Shown here: positions 24,462 through 35,307 of the stretch, in pieces | How the letters are laid out: each line of letters opens with the position of its first letter | Numbering within the stretch: the stretch's first letter is position 1 | DNA from: Congeria kusceri | Lineage: Eukaryota; Mollusca; Bivalvia; Myida; Dreissenidae | Assembly (NCBI GenBank): GCA_027627225.1 | Contig: CM051030.1 | Coordinates: 2,311,501 to 2,375,500, forward strand | Length of the DNA: 64,000 nucleotides | Direction of reading: 5' to 3' | Position numbers and translations under genes: made by a program | Notes under the pieces: generated by a model | Told to the model about the DNA's origin: nothing | Seen by the model: only the letters and a program-made list of their open reading frames with translations | Database searches by the model: none

Positions 24462-26094
24462 AGGCTGTCAACTCGCCCTCAGTGAAAAAGTAGGAAAAAA
24501 GTAGGCAAAAGTATACATTTCTCGTCAAAAGGTAGGACTTTTTAAACACATTTACCATAGCAAAGTTACGTTTAAATACACTGAACTTTGTAAATTACCC
24601 TTCAAATTTAATAGCCAACTGTTCAGCTTGAGGAGTGTGATCATGGGACATCTGCCAGAAATCCTGAATTGGTTTTTTTAATTGATTAACTAATAATACA
24701 AACGTACCAATAACTAGCTCAATATAACCATTATGTTATGATTACAATAAACATGTACACTGCAGAATATGTTACATCAATACCAAAGGTTTCACAGAGT
24801 TACTACTACCAATAGTATCAAGCACTTTAAAATCAATTGTCTTCTTTTTAGAAGTTGTACTCCAAGTTGTATCTGACCATCTATGCCTACTGTTTATTGG
24901 AATTTATGTCACACATTCATCAGCCAGTTATAATATGGCAATTTCCTGCTTTTCATGGTGGAGAAAGACAAAGCACATGCAGGCACCTGGGTAGAACCAC
25001 TGATCTTCTATAAGCTAGATGGGTAGCTTTCTCACTTCAAAGAATATGACCCCATTAAGGCTTGAGCCTACTATGGTTTGGGCCTACAGTGGTAAGGGGC
25101 AAGTGATCAACTGTCAGAGACTTGAACCCACAGTAAGATGTCTGTGTCTGTGAATTCATACGTCCCTTGCATTTGTTGTACACCAATGGGTAGGAAGGAC
25201 ATAAGGATAATAAATAGGTGAATTCAGCAGGACTTATCATAATTTACAAGTACATGGGATTTCTAAGATATTGGTTTGACATTTACAGAATCAAGGATAG
25301 GATTCTACTCCAGCTTTGAGATTATCTTTCATAATATAAAAGGAAAAGCACTCGGTACATATTCAGAAAAATCTTGATAAATAGTATTATTTTCAGAAAT
25401 CGCTCAACATTTTCTTTAACAATAAGAAGACAATTGGGTAATGCGTTTCTCAGGTTGTATGTAAATACAACTTTATTAAAAGTATTGTTTTGATTTCCAA
25501 TTTACCCGTAGGTGATAATGAAGTAGACTACAACCTGCTAGACTTCTGAGGCAGTCAGCAATTAATCCGGGATTCTAAATATCTGATGTCCTGTATATTT
25601 ATTTGAATAACATTATTTGATCAAAGATCTGCATAAAATCTACACTAGACATTTAGAGCTGGAAAGTACACTGAGCTCCATCAGTTAGCCCATCATTGGA
25701 AACAAAACCACAATTATATCTACACATGTATATGATAACAGATTCATTCTTCAGTGTACATGACTTAAACTTGATTTTTAATACCTTTTAAATATCTCAG
25801 AACCTTTAAAACGCCTGTGAATACAAATCAATGTGTGTCAAAGTCGATACATACATGTACAATATAAATAGTTCCAGACAAATTAACAGGGGAACATACC
25901 ACATTGTCCCATCTATACAACACATTTACAAATAGACTTTATTTTTTTTATATAAAACAATATTTCATTCATCTTCATTTCTGGCAAACTGTAGGAATAA
26001 TAGGATTTTTTTTTACCAAAAAGTAGGAAAAGTATGAGCGAGTCAAAAAAGTATGAAAAGTATGAAAAAACGTAGGACCAATTGACAGCCTGTT
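24462..26094. mobile_element. Candidate 1.6-kb element with short inverted ends
   Basis: The left end acaggctgtcaact and the right end aattgacagcctgt are inverted. Both are followed inward by runs of aaagtagg / agtatgaaaa motifs (24485-24540 and 25990-26085). No transposase is encoded. The last about 45 bp and its flank are repeated directly at 26095-26175, so the right boundary could be either copy. It could also be a chance pairing of short ends. Confidence 0.4.
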
Positions 26095-26400
26095 TTGAGT
26101 TACGCACGACTCAAATCTAAAAATGTTCAAGTAGGACCAGTTGACAGCCTGTTTTGAGTTACGCGCGACACAAATCTAAAAATGTTATTTGTTTATGAAA
26201 AATGGCCGTAACTTCACTGATGTCGGAAAAAACTTCATAAAAATACACAGGTGCACAAGCCTCGATGCGAATGAATATCCTTATAAAGTTTAATCACTCT
26301 AGCAGTTCTACTTTTTGAGTTACGCGCAAAACAATAATCCAACAGAAGGACTGACAAGGGCAAATCTATATGCACCCCCCTCTAAATGGGAATATAACAA
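26095..26400 (+). repeat. Partial family D minisatellite element
   Basis: It begins inside a family D unit ('gttacgcgcgacacaaatct') and has about two units. The end is 'ggacaagggcaaatctatat' then gcacccccctctaaatggga, lacking the 5' cap. Confidence 0.65.
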
Positions 26401-27247
26401 ATGTTTAACAAAACGTGGAATTCATAAACTGGTAGTACAACTGCTTTTACTAGTACTAAATACAAAATGTACGAATTGTAATAAAGAAGTAGTCCCAAGA
26501 TTCTAGAAATACCAAAAAAAAAACTTGGGCTGTTTACAAGTTTTATTGTATATGTTTGTGTTATTTTTACAACAAATAATTGAATAGTAACTTTCACTGA
26601 AAACTTTCATTAAAAAGGACCTTTAAAGTCAACAAAGACACAGCTATGTAATGATCCTTACTATTTATGATCTATAAGTAAAAAAAAGATACACAATGAA
26701 TGACCATGACCTTCATGCTCGTTTTCAAAAACTCTCAATCGAAGCACATGTGTGGCTGCAAATTTAATCTGGATGTTTCAGAAAACATGTTTGTTTATTT
26801 TAAATGCAATGTATGTCAATTATCTTCAAATGGCTGACCAGAAAATGAGATCGGCAAAAGTAAACGATGCGATTGTATCAACTAATACAGCTAAGTTTAT
26901 CCCACAGGGTGTTATTTCAACAATCACAGCTTGAAGATGAGATAAAATACAGGGTTTAACCTTAGTGTCACTGTGTGCATAACCATAACATTATACATGG
27001 AATGTACATACACACAATGTTTAAATAGATACAATGCATAATTGACTTAACAAATATGTTCTGAATTTACGGGCGTTAGTATTTGATCAATAATCTCCAG
27101 TATAGAATGCATCAAACTATTATAATTAACATTCTTCAAGAAATCGTGACATTGCGAGACATTTTCTAATGGCCTACAGTACTGCTAAATTAGGTATGAC
27201 AATCAATATTAATAAAGGGGCGTATCGACGGTAGGTCCACATTTATA
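26401..27247. other. Unassigned AT-rich stretch
   Basis: Two open frames of about 60 codons show no recognisable protein and no splice context. Confidence 0.3.
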
Positions 27248-28277
27248 AAAACTAGACATGTGTCCCTAGGACACGGATGCCCCCACATTCTGCTGGTTGT
27301 CACAAAACTCTGATGTTGGAAAAAATGCACCAAAATACCCTGGTGCACAAGTTCACATGCTGATGAATATGCTTATAAAGTTTCATTAGTCTAGCAGTTG
27401 AACTTTTTGAGTTCAAGCGACACAAATCCAAAAATGTCATTTTTTGCTAAAAAAAAGGTCATAACTCCACGGATGGCTGAAAAAAACTGCACCCAAATAC
27501 CCAGGTGCACAAGTTCACATACTGAATACTATGTTTATAAAGTTCCATCAGTCTAACAATAATATTTTTTTCGTTACACATGACACATGTCATTTTTTGC
27601 TAAAAAAAGGGCCATAACTCCGCTGATGTCCAAAAGACTGCACCTTAATATCCAGGTGCACAAGTTTACATGTTGATTAATATGTCTATAAAGTTTCATC
27701 ACTGTAGCAGTAATACATTTTGAGTTATGTGCGACACAAGTCCAAAAATGTCATTTCTTGCTCAAAAAAGGGCCATAACTCCACTGATGTCTGAAAAAAC
27801 TGCCCCAAAATACACAGGTGCACAAGTTCACATGCTGATTAATATGTTTATAAAGTTTCATCACTCTAGCAATAATACTTTTTGAGTTACACGCGACACA
27901 AGTCCAAAATGTCATTTTTTGCTAAAAGGGACCATAACTCCGCTGGTGTCAGAAAAAAATGCACCAAAATACCTAGGTTCACAAGTTCACATGCTGATTA
28001 ATATGTTTGTAAAGTTTCATCACTCTAGCAGCAATACTTTTTGAGTTACGCGCGACACAAGTCCAAAAAATATATTTTTTTACTAAAAAAGGGCCATAAC
28101 TCCGCTGATGTCAGAAAAAACTGCACCAAAATATCAGGTGCACAAGTCCCGATGCCGATGAATATGCTTATAAACTTTCATCACTCTAGCAGTAATACTT
28201 TGTTAATTATGCACGACACAAAAATCCAACGGAAGGACGGACGGACAAGGGCCCTCCTCTAAAGTGGGGGCATAACA
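27248..28277 (+). repeat. Minisatellite element, family D, full length
   Basis: The 5' cap is 'tgtccctaggacacggatgc' then ccccaca. The 3' cap is 'ctctaaagtgggggcataac', inverse of the start. Six units of about 157 bp share 'gggccataactccgctgatg', 'ctgcaccaaaatacccaggt', 'gcacaagttcacatgctgat', 'ataaagtttcatcactctag' and 'gagttacgcgcgacacaagt'. Confidence 0.9.
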
Positions 28278-28626
28278 AACATCATTTGCAGAGAATATTA
28301 TTGAACCATGTTGTTTTGTTTCTGTAAACATTTGAAAAACATATACTATTTTACTATATAAACATGGTCACTTTTGCGTTCTTGCGACAATTTGTAGTAG
28401 TAGTAAAAGAGATATGAATGGAATGTACATGAAGTACCATAACACGCCTGCTCACTATTGATAAACTTTGCAGATAGCAAGTTTTCATTAAAGAGCAAAA
28501 ATTTCTAGGTGTGTGTTTTAATCCTTATAGAACCATGTCTTCCAAACTTAATTATTGTCTCATATACATGTATACCCTTTTTATCAATATTATGTTAATA
28601 ATAGGAAATTGTCTTGAATTAATATA
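28278..28626. other. Unassigned AT-rich stretch
   Basis: Nothing identified. Confidence 0.3.
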
Positions 28627-29103
28627 AGCTGAACTTCGATATCTCAACGAAGCCAAGAGCTCACAAACGACTTCGAGATATCAGCAGTTCGACATCTCCA
28701 AAAAGAGGCCTTTTATAAGTATTTAGTCTAAATGTTCACGAAATTGCAATACATCATTGCCATCCTGTATGCATATACTGAACTGTAAACCAGTGGAAAA
28801 TAATTCAATTCAAGTTTACAAACGCTCGTTTAAATATGTGTCGAGATGTTTGCGATCTGACAGAAACTTGGTCCTGGCTTGATATTGTCACTGGCATCAA
28901 CACTTTGAGATAAACAGAAATAAGTGTGAAAATACTTGTTTGGACAGAAAACCTCTTCAACATAACCTAAAATTCAAATTAAAACTTTGAGATAACAATA
29001 TTCATTTCATATAAATTAAGAAGGAACAAAGTTTACAATTATTTTTGAGACAACCTGAACTTTATTTTTTATGCGAGTTTGAGATTACTAAGTTCACCTC
29101 TAT
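28627..29103. mobile_element. Candidate MITE-like element with decayed inverted ends
   Basis: The left end ctgaacttcgatatctcaa and the right end tttgagattactaagttcacc are imperfect inverted repeats. The left side also carries an inner inverted pair around 'cttcgagatatcagcagttc'. No coding capacity. Confidence 0.4.
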
Positions 29104-29546
29104 GTCTATATACAATGCAATACTTTTGATACGCCCCTTTAAATCAAAGGTACACAAATAACATTATTTAATTTTGGCATGAATGTTCAGGTCTTGAATG
29201 GGTGGTGAAGCATAATAGACACTGAAAGGAATTCAATTCATTGTATTTCAAAAAGAACATGGTAAATTGGCTAGTGAACAAACCTCAAACAATATAAATG
29301 GTTTAATTTGTTGATCAGGGGCCATATTACAGAAAACATCTTAACTATTTTCAATGTTCAAATTTTGGAAGTGTAATATTTCTAAAACGGCACATAAAGT
29401 TGTGAATTTCTTGACAGATAAGTAATTAATAATGAATAGTAAAACTGATTACAATGAAACTGAAGAACACGATCATAAACGTTAAAAATAATGGTTAATA
29501 GAGACAAGAAAAAGTGGTGCATAAAATCAACACACCACAGTTAATA
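29104..29546. other. Unassigned AT-rich stretch
   Basis: Nothing identified. Confidence 0.3.
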
Positions 29547-30215
29547 ACAAGAGCTGTTTGTAAAACAGTTATGCCCCCTCTACGTTAAAAGCAATCTTTT
29601 AAATATCAAGTTTGGTGGTGATCGGATGAGAACTGTTGGACATAGGGAGCGAAAATTGCTTAGAAAGACAATTTTAGATTAATCAACTCCACGTAACTCA
29701 GCAGATCCTGGTGTGTTTTGGTTGATCATCAAACTTGGCAACGATACTATAACCTCAAATATTTTCATCAAGTTTGGTGTAGATTAGATGAAAACTGCTG
29801 GACTTAGAGAGTGTGATGCTAAAACTGCCAATTTAAGATAATTCAAGGGTCATAACTCCACAAAATCTGGGGCGATTTGGCTGATTATCGAACTTGGCCA
29901 AGAAATTATGCCCACAAACATTTTGAGCAAGTTGAGTAAGATCAAATGAAAACTGTTTGACTTAGAGAGTGGAAACTGCTAAAAAGGCTAATTTTAGATA
30001 ATTCAAGGGCCGTAACTCAACAATTCCTGGAGCGATTTGGCTGATTATCGAACTTGGCCAAGATATCATGCCAATAAACATGTTCATGAAGTTTAGTTAA
30101 GATCGGATGAAAACTATTAGACTTAGAGAGCAGAAATGAAAGTGGTCTACCAACCGACCGACAGACAGACCGACATCAAACCAATACACCCCGCCATCTT
30201 CGATGGGGGGCATAA
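29547..30215 (+). repeat. Minisatellite element, family H
   Basis: The start is 'acaagagctgtttgtaaaac' then agttatgccccct. The end is 'cttcgatggggggcataatt', inverse of the start. About four units share 'ttcaagggccataactc', 'gcgatttggctgattatcga', 'acttggccaagatat' and 'gatgaaaactgttggactta'. Confidence 0.8.
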
Positions 30216-30755
30216 TTACTGTATATGTGATCGATGTTGTTGTTGTTATAACTATGGTAAATTACTGAGGAAAGTTTTATAATTAAACGGCTAATACCGT
30301 GTTTCTCCATAGCTGTTTCTCATATAAGAATACTGCTGGCTAATTGCTACACAAAATGACCATGAAGGGAGCACTTTGCTCATCATGGGACAATACTTCT
30401 GGTGGTATTATTATAGGTTTTTGTCATTTGTTTTCTATACAGTAAAGCAAACAATTTACTAACTGTGGTCTAGGTTGGATAAATTTTACATAATTTAAAG
30501 TGTCAAAGAGCCAGTAATTTACATAGCCATTTAGAAAGGATATTCTTGAATATCCTTGAGAAAATATTTAAACTTAAGGAGTGCAGTTTATGTATAAGTT
30601 TGCGACAATAAATCAATTTATGTTCACAAAGTTGCAAAAGTTGATTTTGATCTCAATATCAGGAAAGAAAACACACAAACTTAACCCAATTATAAAGCAG
30701 TAAATTTGAATCTAACACATTTATTCATAACCTGTAAGTAACTTACATGTCACGA
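30216..30755. other. Unassigned AT-rich stretch
   Basis: Nothing identified. Confidence 0.3.
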
Positions 30756-31340
30756 ACATACCCGAAGGTATTACAAATCTATTATCTAGTTTAGCATGAC
30801 AATTTTACACAAAGGAATTCACTGGGGAAGGCTATCACAGTTGTCAAGCTATATATATTGTAGTGTATACTAATTGTTTTCAAACTCAATAATAATTTGT
30901 TGGATCATAGACAGTTTTAAAGCATTGTTTGGCTTTGTTTTCCACTGAAAGGGTCAAAGACGCACTGATTACTCTGTGCCAAAGATCTATTACAGAGCAA
31001 TGTGTTAAGGGATTTATTATTGTGGTTTTGTATGTTGACAATTGTTTTATCATTCCGCTTCAAAACTGTAGTGTCATTAGCAAGAGATATGATATCATTA
31101 ACACCTGAATTTCTTTAACAGTACTTATATACACCAATCAGTAACAAACTGAATTTATACGCATTCATGCCCATTAAACAATACAAGGTTAAAATACACT
31201 CAAACATAATACAAGAGGGCCAAAGTGGCCCTGGGTTGCTACCCTGAGTTGTCACAAAAGTAGATTGAGGGCAAGAGCCCTGTGTCATACAATGAATGTC
31301 TAACCTCAAACTAGTAACTTCCAATTTCGTAGCCAAAACT
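30756..31340 (+). repeat. Long dispersed repeat, copy near 31 kb
   Basis: It matches 45856-46330 over several hundred bp with indels ('gaaggtattacaaatct', 'gaattcactgggga', 'tgaaagggtcaaag', 'aatgtgtt', 'gcaagagatatgat'). Relatives lie at 20280, 43453 and 48720. A 5' cap 'agagggccaaagtggccctg' is embedded near 31213. Confidence 0.65.
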
Positions 31341-33092
31341 CTAATGTATCTATTCTCCCCTCAAGAAATTATTTTATTTTTATTTTATTTTATTACATTT
31401 TATTGACAATTGTTTTTCTTTTATTTTTTTTAATCTTACACATATCTGCTAGCATTTAATTTAATTTTGTCTAGTTTGTGACTTCTTATATTTTGAACAA
31501 AACGGCAGATAACGAAGGCTTAAACTGAATTTTATTATTTTAAGGAATGTGGTAGCAAGTCACGCAAGAAACATTTTTGTGTTAAATTATTTTTAAAGTT
31601 AGCTAGTTTTTCAAACTTTTGGTTGCCAGAGTTTTACTGATACTCCATTAAATTGAAGGAAAATGGTAAAGGATCAAACCATGATCGCATGTTGCACTCT
31701 GGACTCTTTACGTTTATGCCTACTGATCAATACAAATGCAATACAAATTAAAAATTAAGTTGAACCTCATCAGTCATCCTGGCAAATAATAACGGACATT
31801 TGATCTAAACATTTCATCATTGTTTTTTAGACCCAGAAACAAATAAAGTTGTAAAAATAGCAAAATAAAAGCATTTGATTTTGTTTCTTAAAATTAGTAA
31901 AAGATAAATGGTAAAATATTGCTACAAAAAAAGCATGGGCTTGGGTTAACTGCGATTTCCAAATGCATGGCGTTTACTAGTGAAACTGTATGTATAACTG
32001 GCAACAGTACAACAACAATGTTCACAATGTACAAAGTGAAACTGAAGTCTGTCTACAATCAGTCTTTTTGTTTTGTAGTGGCGGACAACTACAAGGAGCG
32101 AATTGGTACTTTTTATAAAATTCATAACTTGACACTGTGCAGAATGATTTTGCAGATGTTAGATCACATATCAGGTAGTACGATCAATGTAGACAATTAA
32201 AATATTTACTTGTATGGATTTTCTCTATTACCTAAGGAAGATTTCTGTGTAATTTGGTTGAATTCTGCCCAGGGTTTTAAAAGTTAACTGACGCATTGAC
32301 ACAGGCACAAACATCTGACGAAATTCATCTTGGGCTTTAAACACATTTTTTTAAACACGTCTGGTGGAAAAGCAGGAGCCCATTAGTCACTAAATAAGTA
32401 AGCCACAAGTCACTTAATAATCATTGGACAGGAATTCTGCCCCGTGTTAAAAGTGTTAACTGACTCAATGACACACGCACACACAATGGATGAAACACAC
32501 AAAATAATTAATGGGCTTGTCACAATTTTTGTTTAAAAATGTCTGGTTAGAAAGCAGAGGGCCACAAGTGACTATATAAGGAGGTCACAAGTCACTAAAT
32601 AATCATTGGAACATGCCTATTATATGCGCAACGAGGCATGGTACTGAGTGCTAAGTACTTCAATTCATTACAAGAAGTTGCAGAGAACAAGAACAGACAA
32701 GTAATTTTCATCACACAACCAACTCAGAATTATTAGATTAGAACTTGACAATAGAATGCACAATTTGGCTTGGTCGTGGCTTTCATTGGACCAAGTAATT
32801 TGGCTTGGAAGTGGCTTTCATTGGACCAAGTTACTAACAATGAATAATTGTCTTAAAACTCATTGTCTGACCCAAGTGACAACACATAGTATCAAATGTG
32901 GATTCCTACGCAATTCTGTGGAGACTGAACATATACGACCAGTTTTTTCAACTTCCATTCAGCGATTACAGAGAAGTTGTTTCAGGCGAAAGGTTAATAA
33001 CAAACGACAGACAACAAACAACTGACGACAAACCATGGCTGACCACAATAGCTCACACTAGCGCACTTCAATCTCAGGTGAGCTAAAACTAG
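31341..33092 (+). repeat. Long dispersed repeat, second segment, partner of 56440-57395
   Basis: 'gttgaacctcatca', 'gtgtaatttggttgaattct', 'acacgtctggtgga' and 'cacaagtcactaaataa' occur in the same order in both copies. It ends with the tcaggtgagcta cap at about 33075-33092. Open frames inside (for example 31919-32200) are broken in the other copy and are not supported as genes. Confidence 0.65.
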
Positions 33093-33830
33093 AATTGTCA
33101 CATGAGTGACAGATATACCCCCACAATATGGCCTTGTCACAAAACTATGGCATTCATTTGAAAGAAATGGACACAGTGAGAATGCTTTAATTTGTGAATG
33201 TTTAACAGTGTGTTTGGAAAAATTTAATTTCAATATGAGCGATAACTCTGTCAACATTTAGTGGTTTGCAACAAAAGTCGAACCTGACCTGTATTTTATG
33301 GTGTTACACCTATGTACCAAAAATAATTTAAATATGTTGAGCCTTTCATGAGTTATGAAACCATGTTTTTAGGGAATTTAAGTCAAAAAGTCAAAAAGAG
33401 ACCAGAGGAGACTGATGTCAACCGAGGCCGAAGGGGGGCAATATTTACTATACCCCTCAATATGCCTGCGGTATTTATTTTATTATACCAAACAAAAATA
33501 CTGTAATTCAAAGAACAATTAAGTCGTACATAGTAAACGAAAGTTTAATATTGGAAAATCAAGAGCTTATCGACTTAGATTTTTTACATTTATTTTAATA
33601 AGCGCCTACCGATTATTTGCTAATACGGATTTCTCAGAAAACACAAGATGCTACTTTTAGGCCCATGAGCTGTGTATATTTTGGTCCACGCGCAGCATAT
33701 TATTAAAAATTAAACCCCCCCTTGGGGTATATTACTTACCAATGCCATGGTATATTAAAATTATGCAGGGATGGGTATATGGGATTTTATAATGGGAAAA
33801 CGAAGCGAGGTATAATAATGGTAATTAAAC
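33093..33830 (+). repeat. Family E minisatellite element carrying an unrelated insert
   Basis: The 5' cap and first units match 18165-18695 ('ataacccccacaatatggcc'-like start, 'gtcaacatttagtggtttgc'). From about 33420 the sequence changes ('ggccgaagggggcaatattt', 'cccccccttggggtatatta'). It closes near 33825 with 'gaagcgaggtataataatgg', like the usual family E end. The inner about 400 bp is unassigned. Confidence 0.6.
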
Positions 33831-33867
33831 AAAACAACTTCTGCGGTCAAATTATACAAACTCTTAA

Positions 33868-34305
33868 GTAACTAGACATGATGTGTCTGTAGGACACGGA
33901 TGCCCCCACATTCCGCTGGTTGTCACAAAACTCTGCTGATGTTGGAAAAAACTGCGCCAAAATATCCAGGTGCACAAGTTTACATGGTGATGAATAAGTT
34001 TATAAAGTTTCATCAATGTAGCAGTTATACTTTTCGAGATACAAGCGACACAATTCCAAAAATGTCATTTTCTGCTAAAAAAGGGCCATAATTCTGATGT
34101 CGGAAAGACCTGCGCAAAAATACCCAGGTGCACAAGTTCACATGCTGATAAATACGTTTATAAAGCATCATCACTCTTGTAGTTATACTTTTTGAGTTAC
34201 GCGTGACACAAAAATCCGACAGGCCAGACGGATGGACAAGGGCAAATCTTATTTCTGTTAATGCCCCCACTTTTAGAGAGAAGGGGGGAGGGGCAGGGGG
34301 CATAA
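33868..34305 (+). repeat. Minisatellite element, family D
   Basis: The start has 'gtgtctgtaggacacggatg' then cccccaca, and the end has a ggggcaggggg run followed by cataaca. Two units match 27248-28277. Confidence 0.8.
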
Positions 34306-34902
34306 CAACAGAACAGAAAAATTGATATGTTACAGTACAGCTCACGCAAAACCAACAAATCCCTCGGCTACGCCGCGGACAGATCTTTTTGTTCGCGAAA
34401 TTACTCGGAGTCCGCATCGTGTTTTTCCGCGGCGAATCGCCGAGGCACTCGGCATCGATACGCGGAATGCCGCCGTGTCCATTCACGCGGCGGAACGCCG
34501 AGGAGAAATTTTACAGGTACACTATGTACATGTATAGTGTGTAACTGTAACGTCTGCCTGGCGCTATTTTCATTTATTTGAATAGTTTAAAGATCCTTTT
34601 TAATTATTATAATTTTCAAGAAACATATACATTTAATTTACGAAAATGCGTCTTAATTGTTACTGCTGCGTGATTATCTGTACAATTCCCAACGAAGTAC
34701 CTCATAGTATTCTTGCACTTAATAAGCATTAAAGCATTGTATGCCTAGTAAACGTTTGTATACCGCTTAACTAATTTCTGTTTCAGTTGCAGAGCTCAAA
34801 GTGTGTGGCTGACAGTTTGTGTTTTTTTATACTTGCAGTGAAGGACAACGTAAGTCATACATGGAATTAAATAATTTATATACGTAGGTAAATGCAAATT
34901 TC

Positions 34903-34908
34903 TTTATT
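34903..34908 (-). promoter_or_regulatory. Possible polyadenylation signal for the BEN-domain gene
   Basis: AATAAA on the minus strand, about 400 bp past the stop at 35308. Position is plausible, but no other evidence supports it. Confidence 0.3.
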
Positions 34909-35307
34909 ACAAAATTTGAGTACATAATAACGATATTAATAGATATATACATACAAAACAAAAGTCAAAACACAAAATGTCTGATATAATTACGTATCTT
35001 ACACAACATTTACATAACAGTTTGAACAGTTCATGTGTTAGGATTTAGAAATAAGTTCGATATTAAATGTTATTATAGCGTTTTGGTTACAAAATTTATG
35101 ATCAGAAAAACAACATTTTATAAGCATATACACTCGCACATACACATTAAGTTCATAATCAGAGACACATCAACTATAGTATAAAATAAGGAAATTGATG
35201 GAGCTGTAGAGGAATGAAAGACTAATCAAAATATTTAAAAACATTACATACATACATTTAAGAATACAAATCAACATACAAAGGTAAAACAGAAAACACA
35301 ACTACAT

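Noticed and set aside
31919..32200. 93-codon plus-strand frame
   Set aside because: It lies in the long dispersed repeat, and the partner copy at 56.5 kb does not keep the frame.
34025..34581. Open frames of 70-153 codons on both strands over the CpG-rich stretch
   Set aside because: They cross the family D repeat and the TIR/subterminal repeats. CpG-rich sequence lacks stops by composition.
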